A stretch of DNA of 61,319 nucleotides from an uncultured Hyphomicrobiales bacterium. Lineage in GTDB: Bacteria > Pseudomonadota > Alphaproteobacteria > Rhizobiales > Beijerinckiaceae. Position 1 is the first letter of the stretch. Each line of letters opens with the position of its first letter. The translations under genes and the position numbers were made by a program. The stretch spans positions 1 through 61,319 of the forward strand of contig CAIKAR010000046.1 in assembly GCA_903825465.1 (NCBI GenBank), in the 5' to 3' direction. Below the pieces are notes generated by a model, which was not told where the DNA came from, did no database searches, and saw only the letters and a list, made by a program, of their open reading frames with translations. Positions 34,740 to 43,707 of this stretch are shown in pieces.

Positions 34740-35837
34740 TCAGATGTCGGCCTTGACGAGCGCGTATTCGCGCATCGCCTTGACGCTGAGCCCCTGGCTC
34801 CAGCCATGACGCTCGCCGACGATGGCGTCGCCCTTCGAAATAGTCAGTTCGCCCTCGTAGAAAGGCGCGGACCACGGCATCGCTTCGAGGCAGTCCGCGT
34901 TGCGCAGGCACGCCAAAAGCGACAGCGACATCTCGGGCAGAGTGTGGCCCGACACCTTTATCCGCGACGCGCCCGCCAGTTCGCCGACGCGCAGGAACTC
35001 CATCGGCCCGCCGACGCGCTGCAAGTCCGGCATCAGCGTGTCGGCGCTGCGCAGATCGATCATGGTCTTGAACTCGTCGAGCCCGAAGGCGCTCTCGCCG
35101 GCGGCGACCGGCGTGTCGAGCGCGGCGGCGATCCGGGCTTCCGCTTCGTGGTCGCGTCCATCGACGGGCTCCTCGAACCAGTGGATGTCGTAGGGCTCGA
35201 TGGCGCGGCCGAGCCGCGTCGCGCGGCGCTCGTCGAGGCGCTGGTTGATGTCGATGAGCAGCTTCACATCGTAGCCGACAGCCTCGCGAATGGCCTTCAC
35301 GCGCGCCACCTGTTCGTCGAGCTTGCCCGCGCCGGCGCGCAGCTTCATGCCCCAATAGCCCTTGTCGGCGATGTTTCGCGCCGCCTTCTGCAAGCCGTCG
35401 AGGCCGACATGCGGCCACAACGCGGCGCTGTAATAGGCGGGCAGCCGTTCGTGGACCGCGCCCAGCAGGCGGTGGATCGGCAGTCCGGCGATCTTCGCGC
35501 GCAGATCGAGCAACGCGCCCTCGATGGCGCCGAGGCCCATCAGCGACACGCCGGTCGGGCCGAGATGCTTCAATTCGGCGCGGGCCTTCGCCAGAAACGC
35601 GCCCGGTTTGCGCGGGTCTTCGCCGACAATCAGCGGCTCCAGCGAGCGGACCATCTCGGCGATGATCGACAAGCCCTTGCCGCTTCCAGCGATCAACAGG
35701 TTTTCGCCGACAACGCCCTCGTCTGCGCGCAGCAAAACCGCGAGGCCGCCGATTTTCTCGGTCGTCGAATAGGGCTCGCCCATGTCGCAGAGGTAGGGCG
35801 CCGCCATCGGCAGAACGACCATCGACTCGATCTTCAT
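34740..35837 (-). CDS. mandelate racemase/muconate lactonizing enzyme family protein
   Basis: Second enolase-superfamily enzyme of this operon, 365 aa, clearly different from its neighbour. Barrel motifs: YWGMKLRAGAG (Lys), LIDINQRL, HWFEEPVDGR, AAGESAFGLDEF (metal ligands) and KVSGHTLPEMSLSL (His). It begins 1 nt after the TctC stop and ends 18 nt before the next enolase gene. Two members in a row suggest successive steps, for example epimerisation then dehydration, on the TctC ligand; this is inferred. Confidence 0.85.
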   Translation of the reverse strand: MKIESMVVLPMAAPYLCDMGEPYSTTEKIGGLAVLLRADEGVVGENLLIAGSGKGLSIIAEMVRSLEPLIVGEDPRKPGAFLAKARAELKHLGPTGVSLMGLGAIEGALLDLRAKIAGLPIHRLLGAVHERLPAYYSAALWPHVGLDGLQKAARNIADKGYWGMKLRAGAGKLDEQVARVKAIREAVGYDVKLLIDINQRLDERRATRLGRAIEPYDIHWFEEPVDGRDHEAEARIAAALDTPVAAGESAFGLDEFKTMIDLRSADTLMPDLQRVGGPMEFLRVGELAGASRIKVSGHTLPEMSLSLLACLRNADCLEAMPWSAPFYEGELTISKGDAIVGERHGWSQGLSVKAMREYALVKADI

Positions 35838-35838
35838 T

Positions 35839-36885
35839 TCATTCTCCCGGGGGCACGATTTCGTTGTAGCGCGCGATCACCGCTTTCGGCGTCGCCGCGG
35901 CCTTTTGAATCAGCGACAGCACGGCGTCGCCGTCGATGGGCGAGAGGTCGACGCCCATGCGCGTGGCTTCGCCGCGGAAGTCGGGGTCGCGCGTCATCGC
36001 GTCGAACGCCTTGCGCAACGCCGCGAGACGCTCCGGCGGCACGCCCGGCGGCGCGATCACCGGCATCGACATGAAGAACGCGAGCTCGGCGAATTCTAGC
36101 AAGGGCATGTTGGCGGGATCGACGACAAGCTCGCGCGCCGTCGGCACATCCGGCAATTCGGGGTGTCGGGTCACGCGGCCGAATTGCGCGAGCGGCGTGA
36201 AGGACTTGGTTTTCCAGAAATCGGGGTGCGTCGATTTGATCGAGCTCATCAGCACCACCTGTCCGTCGATTTCGCCGGCTTCCATCGGCACGAACGGCGC
36301 GGTGTTGTAGCCGCGCACGATTTTCAGATCGAGGCCGAGCGCGTCGCGCCCGAGCAGCGCGAAGGTCAGGTTGGTCGAGCCGGGCGTTCCCGAGCCGAGC
36401 GTGGCGGACATTCCCTTGCGCAGGTCGAGCGCCGAGCGCGCGGGATGGTTCGGCGACACGATCAGCAGGTCGGCGTCGTCGCCGAAGGAGGACACGCTGC
36501 CGAGCCAATTGAATTTCGTCGGATCGAATTTCGCCGTCGGCACGCCCTGAATCGCGGTTTGCGCGGCGCCCGGCTGCAAGACGGCGAGGGTCGCGCCGTC
36601 GCGGTCGGCGGTGTTGTACATGCGGTTCGCCATCACGAGGCCGCCGCCGCCTGTCAGGTTTTGCACGACCACGTTGGGTTCGCCCGGAATGAAGCGGCCA
36701 AGGTGCCGCGCGACGAGGTGGGCGTTGAGGTCGTAGCGGCCGCCGCCGGAGTTGGCGACGTAAAGATTGACGGTCTTGCCCTTGTAAAAGCGCTCGACGG
36801 CGGCGTTCGCGTCCTGCGCGCGGCCGGCGGCTGGAATGGCCGCCGCGCACGCCGCGACAAGGGCGGCCATCAGCGTTCGGCGCAT
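35839..36885 (-). CDS. tripartite tricarboxylate transporter substrate-binding protein (TctC/Bug family)
   Basis: Periplasmic binding protein, 348 aa, signal peptide ending AAGRAQ. Blocks: FYKGKTVNLYVANSGGGRYD, FIPGEPNVVVQNLTGGGGL, VMANRMYNTADRDGATLA, TRHPELPDVPTAREL and IAPPGVPPERLAALRKAFD. First gene of an operon with two enolase-superfamily enzymes, so a polyhydroxy acid or related carboxylate is a reasonable ligand guess. No TctA/TctB membrane partners in the window. Confidence 0.9.
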   Translation of the reverse strand: MRRTLMAALVAACAAAIPAAGRAQDANAAVERFYKGKTVNLYVANSGGGRYDLNAHLVARHLGRFIPGEPNVVVQNLTGGGGLVMANRMYNTADRDGATLAVLQPGAAQTAIQGVPTAKFDPTKFNWLGSVSSFGDDADLLIVSPNHPARSALDLRKGMSATLGSGTPGSTNLTFALLGRDALGLDLKIVRGYNTAPFVPMEAGEIDGQVVLMSSIKSTHPDFWKTKSFTPLAQFGRVTRHPELPDVPTARELVVDPANMPLLEFAELAFFMSMPVIAPPGVPPERLAALRKAFDAMTRDPDFRGEATRMGVDLSPIDGDAVLSLIQKAAATPKAVIARYNEIVPPGE

Positions 36886-36957
36886 CGCGTTTCCTTCCGG
36901 GTTTGGTTGGGCGATTGTTCAGCGCGACGCGCGTTTGTCAATCGCGGCGGGCGCGGC

Positions 36958-37179
36958 CTATTCGCGCGGTTGCGGCGCGTAGTCCTCGCCGTCGCCGTCT
37001 TCTTCGGTCGAGGCGGGAATCGCGTAGCGGCCGCCAAGCCATCGCGCGAGATCGACGTCGGCGCAGCGTTTGCAGCAAAACGGACGGTAGTCGGTCGACG
37101 CCGCGCGCTGGCAAATCGGACAGGTCGCGTTGGCGCGCGCGGTGTCTTTGTCGCGTCCGGACGCCGCGTCGTCGGACAT
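36958..37179 (-). CDS. yacG: DNA gyrase inhibitor / zinc-binding protein YacG
   Basis: Small zinc-binding protein of 73 aa. CPICQRAA, FCCKRCADVDLARWLGGRY give the C-x2-C-x15-C-x3-C arrangement and the DLARWLxGRYxIP signature of YacG. Family members bind GyrB and inhibit gyrase in E. coli. Its ATG overlaps the TGA of maf (TGATG), and infA lies upstream of maf. infA-maf-yacG is a conserved alphaproteobacterial order. Confidence 0.9.
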   Translation of the reverse strand: MSDDAASGRDKDTARANATCPICQRAASTDYRPFCCKRCADVDLARWLGGRYAIPASTEEDGDGEDYAPQPRE

Positions 37180-37817
37180 CAAGCCCTCCCGAGCCAGTTC
37201 AACTGCACCGGATAACCTTCGCCGGAGAGCAGGGTCATCGTCTCGTAAAGCGGCAATCCGACGACGCCCGTGTAGCTGCCGACGATCTTGACGGGAAACG
37301 CGCCCGCGAGGCCCTGGATGGCGTAGCCGCCCGCCTTGCCGCGCCATTCGCCCGAAGCGAGATAGGCTTCCATCTCGGAGTTGCCGAGGCGCTTGAACCG
37401 CAGCCTTGTCTCCACCAGCCTGCGCCGCTCGGCGCCGTTCGGCGTGATCAGAACGACCGCGGTGTAAACGCGGTGGCCACGGCCCGACAGGCGCGACAGG
37501 CAGGCGCTGGCCTCGTCGAGCAGTTCGCACTTCGGCAAAACGCGCCGGCCGACGCAAACAACCGTGTCGGCGGCGAGCAGGTAGGCGCCGGCGAGATCGC
37601 GCCGCGTTTCCGCGATGCGATGCGCCGCGCGGGCTTTTTCGCTCGCCAGCCGCGTCGCCAACGTCCGGGGAAGTTCGTTTTTCTTTGGTGTTTCGTCGAT
37701 GTCGGCGGGCAGCAATTCATCGGGTTCGACGCCGATCTGCTGCAACAGCGCGTAGCGCCGCGGCGAGGCCGACGCCAGAATCAGCTTGGGACGCCAGGCC
37801 CTGGGTTCGCTGTCCAA
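37179..37817 (-). CDS. maf: Maf family nucleotide pyrophosphatase
   Basis: House-cleaning NTP pyrophosphatase acting on modified nucleotides, cytosolic, 212 aa. Blocks: [52 protein letters not shown]-type [17 protein letters not shown] and VVGLPLYET. No ATG fits; the TTG at 37817 is preceded by GGAGG and gives the family N-terminus. Follows infA on the same strand and overlaps yacG by one base. Confidence 0.9.
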   Translation of the reverse strand: MDSEPRAWRPKLILASASPRRYALLQQIGVEPDELLPADIDETPKKNELPRTLATRLASEKARAAHRIAETRRDLAGAYLLAADTVVCVGRRVLPKCELLDEASACLSRLSGRGHRVYTAVVLITPNGAERRRLVETRLRFKRLGNSEMEAYLASGEWRGKAGGYAIQGLAGAFPVKIVGSYTGVVGLPLYETMTLLSGEGYPVQLNWLGRA

Positions 37818-37834
37818 TCGAGCCTCCGGCCAGC

Positions 37835-38053
37835 CTATTTGAAGCGGTAGGTGATGCGGCCCTTGGTCAGGTCGTAGGGGGTCATTTCCACCAGCACCTT
37901 GTCGCCCGTCAGCACGCGGATGCGGTTTTTTCGCATTTTTCCGGCGGTGTGGGCGATGATTTCGTGGTCGTTCTCAAGCTTCACGCGAAAGGTCGCGTTG
38001 GGCAGGAGCTCGGTGACGAAACCGGGGAATTCAAGCAGTTCTTCTTTCGGCAT
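37835..38053 (-). CDS. infA: translation initiation factor IF-1
   Basis: Essential factor that blocks the ribosomal A site during initiation; 72 aa, one S1-like OB domain. Starts [20 protein letters not shown] and carries [30 protein letters not shown] and [16 protein letters not shown] at 38053 is the universal family start; the ATG at 38095 would add 14 polar residues. First gene of the infA-maf-yacG operon; its promoter probably lies in 38054-38200. Confidence 0.97.
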   Translation of the reverse strand: MPKEELLEFPGFVTELLPNATFRVKLENDHEIIAHTAGKMRKNRIRVLTGDKVLVEMTPYDLTKGRITYRFK

Positions 38054-38200
38054 TTGCTCTCGTTTGTCTGTCGCGGCGTCGGCCGATGGATCCATGAAAC
38101 GGCCGCAAGCCGGTCAAGCCCGCCGCCCCGCTCCCGGCCAACCGGCACCGGCTATAGTCGAGAACGCGGCGTTTGTGAACCTTTACCGCGCCGCCGCGCG

Positions 38201-38965
38201 CTAACGCCTGAACTTCGTCGCCAGCGCGTCGGCGTTCTTGGTCAACAGGCCGATGTCGGAGCCCACGGCGACAAAAAGATAGCCCCAGTCGACATAGCGC
38301 CGGGCCTCGTCTTCGTTGGCGGTGAGGATGCCGGCGGGCTTGCCGACCTTTTTCAGGCGGTCCACGGCCTCTTTCAGCGCGGCTTGCACAACGGGATGGC
38401 CGGGCTGGCCGATGTGGCCCAGCGAGGCGGCCATGTCGGATGGGCCGATAAACACGCCATCGACGCCCTCGACGCCGGCGATCGCCTCGATATTGTCCAG
38501 CGCGGTCCGGGTTTCGGCCTGCACCAGCACGCAAATCTCCTCGTCGGCGCGGTTGAGGTAGTCGCCGACCCTGCCATAGCGCGCCGCGCGGCCGCTGCCG
38601 GTGACGCCGCGCACGCCTCTGGGCGGATACCGTGTCGCCGCCACGGCGCGCGCGGCTTCCTCCGCGTTCTGAACATAGGGCAGCAGCACCGTTTGCGAGC
38701 CAATGTCGAGATAGCGTTTGATCAGCACCGTGTCGTTCCACGCGGGGCGCACGACGGCGGAGGCTGTGCCCGTCCCCATCGCCTGCAATTGCGCGAGAAT
38801 ATCGGGGACTTCGTTGGGCGAATGCTCGGTGTCGAGCACCAGCCAGTCGAAGCCGCTGTGGCCGAGAAGCTCGACGGCGATGTTGGAGCAGAGGCTGCAC
38901 CACAGCCCGATCTGCAATTCGCCGCGCGCGAGGCCGCGCTTGAAGTTGTTTTTCACGAGTTCCAT
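38201..38965 (-). CDS. hpaI: HpcH/HpaI family aldolase (4-hydroxy-2-oxoheptanedioate aldolase type)
   Basis: Class II pyruvate aldolase, 254 aa, cleaving 4-hydroxy-2-oxo acids to pyruvate plus an aldehyde. Blocks: GLWCSLCSNIAVELLGHSGF, DWLVLDTEHSPNE, RPAWND, ARAVAATRYPPRGVRG, VQAETRTALDNIEAIAGVEG, FIGPSDMAASLG, VAVGSDIGLL. It follows an HpaH-like hydratase by 7 nt; the two catalyse consecutive last steps of homoprotocatechuate meta-cleavage. The earlier pathway genes are not in the window, so the natural substrate may differ. Confidence 0.85.
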   Translation of the reverse strand: MELVKNNFKRGLARGELQIGLWCSLCSNIAVELLGHSGFDWLVLDTEHSPNEVPDILAQLQAMGTGTASAVVRPAWNDTVLIKRYLDIGSQTVLLPYVQNAEEAARAVAATRYPPRGVRGVTGSGRAARYGRVGDYLNRADEEICVLVQAETRTALDNIEAIAGVEGVDGVFIGPSDMAASLGHIGQPGHPVVQAALKEAVDRLKKVGKPAGILTANEDEARRYVDWGYLFVAVGSDIGLLTKNADALATKFRR

Positions 38966-38972
38966 GGAAACC

Positions 38973-39755
38973 TCAAACGAACTGAATGGCGAGGGCGCCG
39001 AGCGGCCCGAAATCGGCGTTGAGCGTATCGCCTTTCTTGGCGAAAACCACGCGGGTGAACGAGCCGGCGAGCACGATATGGCCGGGCTCCAGCGACACGC
39101 CATGGGTTCCGAGCTTGTTGGCGAGCCAGGCGACGCCCATCGCGGGATGGCCGAGAACGCCCGCCGCCAGACCCGTTTCCTCGACTTCGCCGTTCTTCGA
39201 CATGATGCCGCCGACCCAGCGCAAATCGACATCCGTTGGACGCACGGGCCGCCCGCCCATGACCAGCCCGGCGCCGGCGCCGTTGTCGGAGATCGTATCG
39301 TGGATCTTGCGCGTGTCCTTGAGGCGCGCGTCGACGATTTCGATCGCGGGCACGACATATTCGGTGGCGCGAAGCACGTCGGTGAGGTTGACGCCGGGGC
39401 CTTTGAGCGCCTTGCCCATGACGAAGGCGAGCTCGACCTCGACCCGCGGCAGGCAATAGTTCGCGTGGATGGCCTTGCCGCCGTCGGCGATGGCCTGCGT
39501 GTCGAAAAGGTAGCCGTAGTCGGGTTCGTCGATCATCGAGGAGCGCTGCATCGCCTTCGAGGTCAACCCCACCTTGTGGCCGACGATCCTGGCGCCCTTC
39601 GCCACCCTTCGGCGCGCGCCCTCGGCCGAAATCGCGTAGGCGTCCTCGAAGTCGATATGCGGCCAGGTGATCGAAAGCTGCGTCGCTTGAACGCGGTCGC
39701 GCTCGGCCTGTTCAAGCACATCGGCGGCGGCGAGGCGTTCTTCGGCTGTCATCAT
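38973..39755 (-). CDS. hpaH: 2-oxo-hepta-3-ene-1,7-dioate hydratase-like protein
   Basis: Mg-dependent hydratase of the fumarylacetoacetase/MhpD fold, 260 aa. Blocks: FEDAYAISAEGARRRVAKGA, VGHKVGLTSKAMQRS, YGYLFDTQAI, PRVEVELAFVMGK (metal Glu pair), VVPAIEIVDARLKDT, GHPAMGVAWLANKLGTHG. The start at 39755 (MMTAEERLAAADVLEQAERD) fits HpaH N-termini and has GGGAG nine bases upstream; 39794 is rejected. It lies between a TctC gene and the aldolase gene on one strand. Confidence 0.85.
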   Translation of the reverse strand: MMTAEERLAAADVLEQAERDRVQATQLSITWPHIDFEDAYAISAEGARRRVAKGARIVGHKVGLTSKAMQRSSMIDEPDYGYLFDTQAIADGGKAIHANYCLPRVEVELAFVMGKALKGPGVNLTDVLRATEYVVPAIEIVDARLKDTRKIHDTISDNGAGAGLVMGGRPVRPTDVDLRWVGGIMSKNGEVEETGLAAGVLGHPAMGVAWLANKLGTHGVSLEPGHIVLAGSFTRVVFAKKGDTLNADFGPLGALAIQFV

Positions 39756-39840
39756 GTCGCGCTGCTCCCGGCGGCTTTTCCGCGCGGCCTTCATTAATCG
39801 CCCGCGGCCGCCTTGGCTAGAACGGGGCCGGGTTCGCCGC

Positions 39841-40818
39841 TCATTCCGCCGTGATGTGTCTTTCCGTGATCAGCTTGCCCCACTGGGCGCTTTCCTTCTT
39901 GATGAAAGCGGTGAACTCGGCGGGCGTCGAGCCCACCGGCTCGGCGGCGAGCGCTTCGAGCTTCTTGCGCACGTCGGGGTCGGCGAGCGCCGTCTTCACG
40001 TCCGCGCCGAACTTGTCGACGATGGCGGCGGGCGTTTTCGCCGGCGCCGAAAACCCGAACCACGAGCTCACGTCGTAGCCGGGAACCGTGTCGGCGATGG
40101 GCGGCAGCTCGGGCGCCAGGCTTGAGCGCTTCGCCGTGGTGATCGCGACGCCAACCAACTGCCCCGCCCGCACCTGCTCGATCGACGACGAAATATTGTC
40201 GAACATCACGTCGACGCGGCCGCCGATAATGTCCTGAATCGCCAGCGCGCTGCCGCGGTAGGGCACATGCGTCATGTCGGTTCCGGTCATCGCCTTGAAC
40301 AGTTCGCCCGCGAGGTGGATCGACGTGCCGACGCCGGACGAGGCGAAGGTCAGCTTGCCCGGATTGGCTTTCGCCCGCGCGATCAGTTCGGACACCGTCG
40401 AAACGCCGAGATGTTTGCCCGCCACCAGCATGTTGGGAACCAGCGCGACAAGCGAGACGTGGCTGAAGTCCGTGTCCGGGTCGTAGCTCAGCGATTTATA
40501 GAGGTAGTTGTTGAGCGCCATGAAAGGCGCTGTCATCACGAAAGTCGATCCATCCGGCGCCGCGCGCGCGACGAATTCCCCGCCGATGTTGGCGCCGCCG
40601 CCCGCCTTGTTGTCGATCAGAACATTCGCGTTCCACAGGCGCGCGAGCTTGTCGCCCACGACGCGCGCGATGATGTCGGTCGCTCCCGCCGGCGGAAACG
40701 GCACGACGATGCGGATCGTGGAGCCCGCGGCGGGCCAGGGCGTTTGGGAGCGGGCGGCGAAGGGAGCGGCGACAACAGCCGCGAGTCCACTCGACATGGC
40801 CCGCCGATCGATGCGCAT
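39841..40818 (-). CDS. tripartite tricarboxylate transporter substrate-binding protein (TctC/Bug family)
   Basis: Periplasmic binding protein, 325 aa, Tat-like signal ([20 protein letters not shown]). Blocks: [74 protein letters not shown] and [20 protein letters not shown] (read as PELPPIADT). Closest of the four to the classical Bug proteins. First gene of the TctC-hpaH-hpaI operon, so a dicarboxylic aromatic breakdown product is a plausible ligand. Confidence 0.9.
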   Translation of the reverse strand: MRIDRRAMSSGLAAVVAAPFAARSQTPWPAAGSTIRIVVPFPPAGATDIIARVVGDKLARLWNANVLIDNKAGGGANIGGEFVARAAPDGSTFVMTAPFMALNNYLYKSLSYDPDTDFSHVSLVALVPNMLVAGKHLGVSTVSELIARAKANPGKLTFASSGVGTSIHLAGELFKAMTGTDMTHVPYRGSALAIQDIIGGRVDVMFDNISSSIEQVRAGQLVGVAITTAKRSSLAPELPPIADTVPGYDVSSWFGFSAPAKTPAAIVDKFGADVKTALADPDVRKKLEALAAEPVGSTPAEFTAFIKKESAQWGKLITERHITAE

Positions 40819-40980
40819 GCGCCGCCCCTCCCTTTGAATTTCGAAAGCCTAGCCGGTCGCCGGGATTTATTCCAGCCTTCGATCATGGCGGCGCGCTTGC
40901 CCGCGGCCCGGGAAAGGGGCATTGATTTCGCGCTCCTCCCGGGGAGCGCTCCGTCGTCGATCAATCCCGAGGCAGTGTCC

Positions 40981-41556
40981 ATGATCCGCGCCAATTTCAT
41001 CAGCGCCAAGGGCGCCTGGCAGGCGAAGCCCGCCGATTCCATTCTGCTCGACCACAGCCAGCGCGGCGTCAACGGCGCCGAGTTGAAGACCACGCGCGGC
41101 CTCGAATTCAAGCTCGATCTGCCGCGCGCCGTCACCCTTCGCGGCGGCGACGCGCTGGTGCTGGAGGACGGCAGGCTGATCGAGGTCGTCTCCGCGCCGG
41201 AAGCGCTTTCGGAAATCCGCGTTGGCGAGCCCAAAGATCTCGCGCGTCTCGCCTGGACGCTCGGCGGACGGCACCTGCCGGTGCAGATTTTCGCCAACCG
41301 CCTCCGCGTGCGCCGCGACGCCGCGATCGAGGAACTCGCGCGCGGGCTTGGCGGCAAGATCGCGCATATCGAAGCGCCCTTCGACCCCGAAGGCGGCGCC
41401 TACGCCGGTCCGGATGTCGAAGCGGCTCATGGCCACGAAGGCCATGTCCACGGCCCGGATTGCGGGCACGATCACCACGATCATCACGACCACGATCACA
41501 AGGCCCACGATCACAAGGCCCATGATCATGACCACCACGACCACAAGCACGGCTGA
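40981..41556 (+). CDS. ureE: UreE-like urease accessory protein with His-rich tail
   Basis: Nickel metallochaperone type, 191 aa. N-terminal UreE domain ([37 protein letters not shown]), C-terminal domain ([23 protein letters not shown]-like [23 protein letters not shown]), then a tail with 19 His in about 42 residues that should bind nickel or zinc. No urease structural or other accessory gene is adjacent. GAGG lies eight bases before the ATG; an in-frame GTG at 40975 is possible. The DUF3995 gene follows 6 bp downstream. Confidence 0.85.
   Translation: MIRANFISAKGAWQAKPADSILLDHSQRGVNGAELKTTRGLEFKLDLPRAVTLRGGDALVLEDGRLIEVVSAPEALSEIRVGEPKDLARLAWTLGGRHLPVQIFANRLRVRRDAAIEELARGLGGKIAHIEAPFDPEGGAYAGPDVEAAHGHEGHVHGPDCGHDHHDHHDHDHKAHDHKAHDHDHHDHKHG
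41491..41520 (+). repeat. 15-bp perfect tandem repeat in the ureE His tail
   Basis: CACGATCACAAGGCC occurs twice in a row (41491-41505, 41506-41520), encoding His-Asp-His-Lys-Ala twice. The repeat explains how the His tail can change length. Confidence 0.9.
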
Positions 41557-41562
41557 ACCGAC

Positions 41563-42003
41563 GTGTCCGTGACTTTCCTGGTTCCGTGGGCGCTCTTCGT
41601 CGCGTTGATGGCGGTCGCCGGCCTGCACGCCTCATGGGCGCGCGGCGGCGTGTGGCCGGCGCAAAACGCCGATCAACTCGCCGACTGGGTGGTTGGCGAG
41701 GCCTTCCGCGTCGGCATGCCGCCGGCGAAGGCGATCTGGCTCGTGGTCGCCGCGCTGGTGTTCGCGGCCTGCGACGGGTTGGCGCTCGCGATCCACTTTT
41801 CCGACCCGCTGGAAAAGCTCGTTGTCTGGGCCGGCGCGGGCCTCTGCGGGGTTTTCGGCCTGCGCGGCATCGCTGGCTACACGCCGTTCTGGCGCGCCGC
41901 GCATCCCGGCGTTTCCTTCACCTGGATGGACAAGCGGTTCTATTCGCCCTTCTGCGTCCTGATCGCCGAAGGCTTTTTCACGCTTGTGTCCGACAGGCTC
42001 TGA
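41563..42003 (+). CDS. DUF3995 family membrane protein
   Basis: Small membrane protein of 146 aa with four predicted hydrophobic segments. Family-like features: AGLHASWARGGVWP near the N-terminus, a G-x-R-G-I-x-G-Y-T-PFW segment (LRGIAGYTPFWRAAHP) and FYSPFCVLIAEGF near the C-terminus. Function unknown. GTG start 6 bp after ureE, so cotranscription is likely. Ends 17 bp before the convergent ubiD gene. Confidence 0.75.
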   Translation: MSVTFLVPWALFVALMAVAGLHASWARGGVWPAQNADQLADWVVGEAFRVGMPPAKAIWLVVAALVFAACDGLALAIHFSDPLEKLVVWAGAGLCGVFGLRGIAGYTPFWRAAHPGVSFTWMDKRFYSPFCVLIAEGFFTLVSDRL

Positions 42004-42020
42004 AGGCGTCGCGTTCGCCT

Positions 42021-43649
42021 CTACTCGTCCGGCCTGAACTTCGTTTCCGGCACGAGCCCCTTGCGCTGGCGCTGCAAGCTGATCCGGCCGTTTTCGAGAT
42101 AGTGGCCGGTGGCGGCGTTTTCCGCGGCCTTGTCCCAGGCGGGCGACCAGTCGCCGAGCGAATAGCCGAACCACGGCGATTGCGGGCGCAGCGCGGGAAG
42201 GCCGAGCTCCTCCCAAATCTTCTTCGTGTTTTCCATGTAGGGCTTCTTGGGCAGCGCCAGCGGCGGCATGTCTGACTTCATGGTCGCGTCCATCAGCAGC
42301 GTCGAGTCCTCTTCGCCGCCATGTTCGCGCTTGGGGCCGTGGCCCTGTCCGCGCGAGTCGACCGTCCGCACGTCGTGAACCGGGTTCGAGCGGTAGGCCA
42401 GCGCCCACAGCAGCGCGTCGGCGTTGTCGGGGTCGATGTCGTCGTTGACGGCTATGCAGATCTTGCCACAGTCGCCCTTGAAAAACGCCGCGCCGTAGAG
42501 CGCGCGCCAGATTTCAGTGCGCGGCATGCCTCTTTCGCAAACGATCGTCGTCACGCGCAGCAGCCCTGTCAGCGGCTCGTGCAGCGCGACGCGCTTGACG
42601 CCCTTGACGCCAAGCCCGTCGCGCAGATGCGCGAGAAACAGCGGCTCGTAGGCGACGCGCTTGATGACCGAGGATTCGCTGGGCGCGACCTGGCTGATGT
42701 AGGAGGGAATCACGGGCTTCGCGCGGCGCGTGATCGCGGTGATCCGCATCGGCATGTTGAACTCTTCCAGCGCGACATGGCCGTGCGATTCGCCGAAGGG
42801 CGCTTCGGGCTCGACATATTCGGTGTCGATGAAACCCTCGATCACGACCTCGGATTCCGCCGGCACCATGAGATCGACGGTGCGCGCCTTGACGATGTCG
42901 ATGGGCGCGCCGACGAGCCCGCCCGCCACATCGATCTCGTCGACACCGGCCGGCAGCTTCTGCGGTCCCATGAAGGCGACGGCGGGCGGGCAGCCAAGCA
43001 CGATGGCGCAGGGCATTTCCTTGTCGCCGCGCTTCTTGTGCGCGAGATAATGCTGATAGCCGCCGGCGCCGCCGACGCGCGTCGCCATGCGCACCACGAG
43101 CCGGTCCGGCGCCTTGAGCGCGCAGCGGTAGGTGCCCATGTTCTGCACGCCGGTGGCGGGGTCGCGCGTGACGACGTTCGTCGCGGTGAGCGTCGGCGCG
43201 GAATCGAAGCCCGGCGTCGAAACCGGTATCGGCAGCCGGTCGAGGCCGTTGCCTTCGCCGACAAGGTCGCGGCCTTCGTGGATCACGTCGTGGCACGCGG
43301 CTTTCTCGACCACGCGCGGCTTGATGGGATGGGCGATGGCGTTGTCCCATTTCGCCTGAATATCGGCGACCGGGGCGCGCATGCCGATGGAGTAGATTTC
43401 GCGGTTGGCGGCGATGGCGCCGACGACGACGGGAATATCGTATTTGCGGCCCAGGCCATCCACGATGTTGGTGAACAGAAACGCCTTGCGGTCCTTCTCG
43501 TCGATGCCGCCGACGAATTGCCAGCGCACCAGCGGATGCAGCTCGCTGTCCTTGTCGATTCTTCGGTCCACAGTCACCAGCAGGCCGGCCTCGCGCAGGG
43601 CGTCGAGGTGGTCGTGAAGGTCGCGGTAGGGGCGGGGCGTTGTCGTCAT
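42021..43649 (-). CDS. UbiD family decarboxylase
   Basis: Prenylated-FMN-dependent reversible (de)carboxylase, 542 aa, for aromatic or alpha,beta-unsaturated acids. Blocks: YRDLHDHLDALREAGLLVTV, NMGTYRCALKAPDRLVVRM, MPCAIVLGCPPAVAF, EPEAPFGESHGHVA (conserved Glu-x-Pro-Phe-Gly region) and IVKARTVDLMVPAESEVVIE. No ubiX flavin prenyltransferase gene is adjacent. It follows the LigI-like lactonase gene by 58 nt on the same strand, pointing to aromatic acid breakdown. The start at 43649 matches family N-termini. Confidence 0.9.
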   Translation of the reverse strand: MTTTPRPYRDLHDHLDALREAGLLVTVDRRIDKDSELHPLVRWQFVGGIDEKDRKAFLFTNIVDGLGRKYDIPVVVGAIAANREIYSIGMRAPVADIQAKWDNAIAHPIKPRVVEKAACHDVIHEGRDLVGEGNGLDRLPIPVSTPGFDSAPTLTATNVVTRDPATGVQNMGTYRCALKAPDRLVVRMATRVGGAGGYQHYLAHKKRGDKEMPCAIVLGCPPAVAFMGPQKLPAGVDEIDVAGGLVGAPIDIVKARTVDLMVPAESEVVIEGFIDTEYVEPEAPFGESHGHVALEEFNMPMRITAITRRAKPVIPSYISQVAPSESSVIKRVAYEPLFLAHLRDGLGVKGVKRVALHEPLTGLLRVTTIVCERGMPRTEIWRALYGAAFFKGDCGKICIAVNDDIDPDNADALLWALAYRSNPVHDVRTVDSRGQGHGPKREHGGEEDSTLLMDATMKSDMPPLALPKKPYMENTKKIWEELGLPALRPQSPWFGYSLGDWSPAWDKAAENAATGHYLENGRISLQRQRKGLVPETKFRPDE

Positions 43650-43707
43650 CGAATGCGCTCGCAAATCTTGTCCGTGGGAAACGCGGCCGCCCCCGTTCGG
43701 CCGCCGC

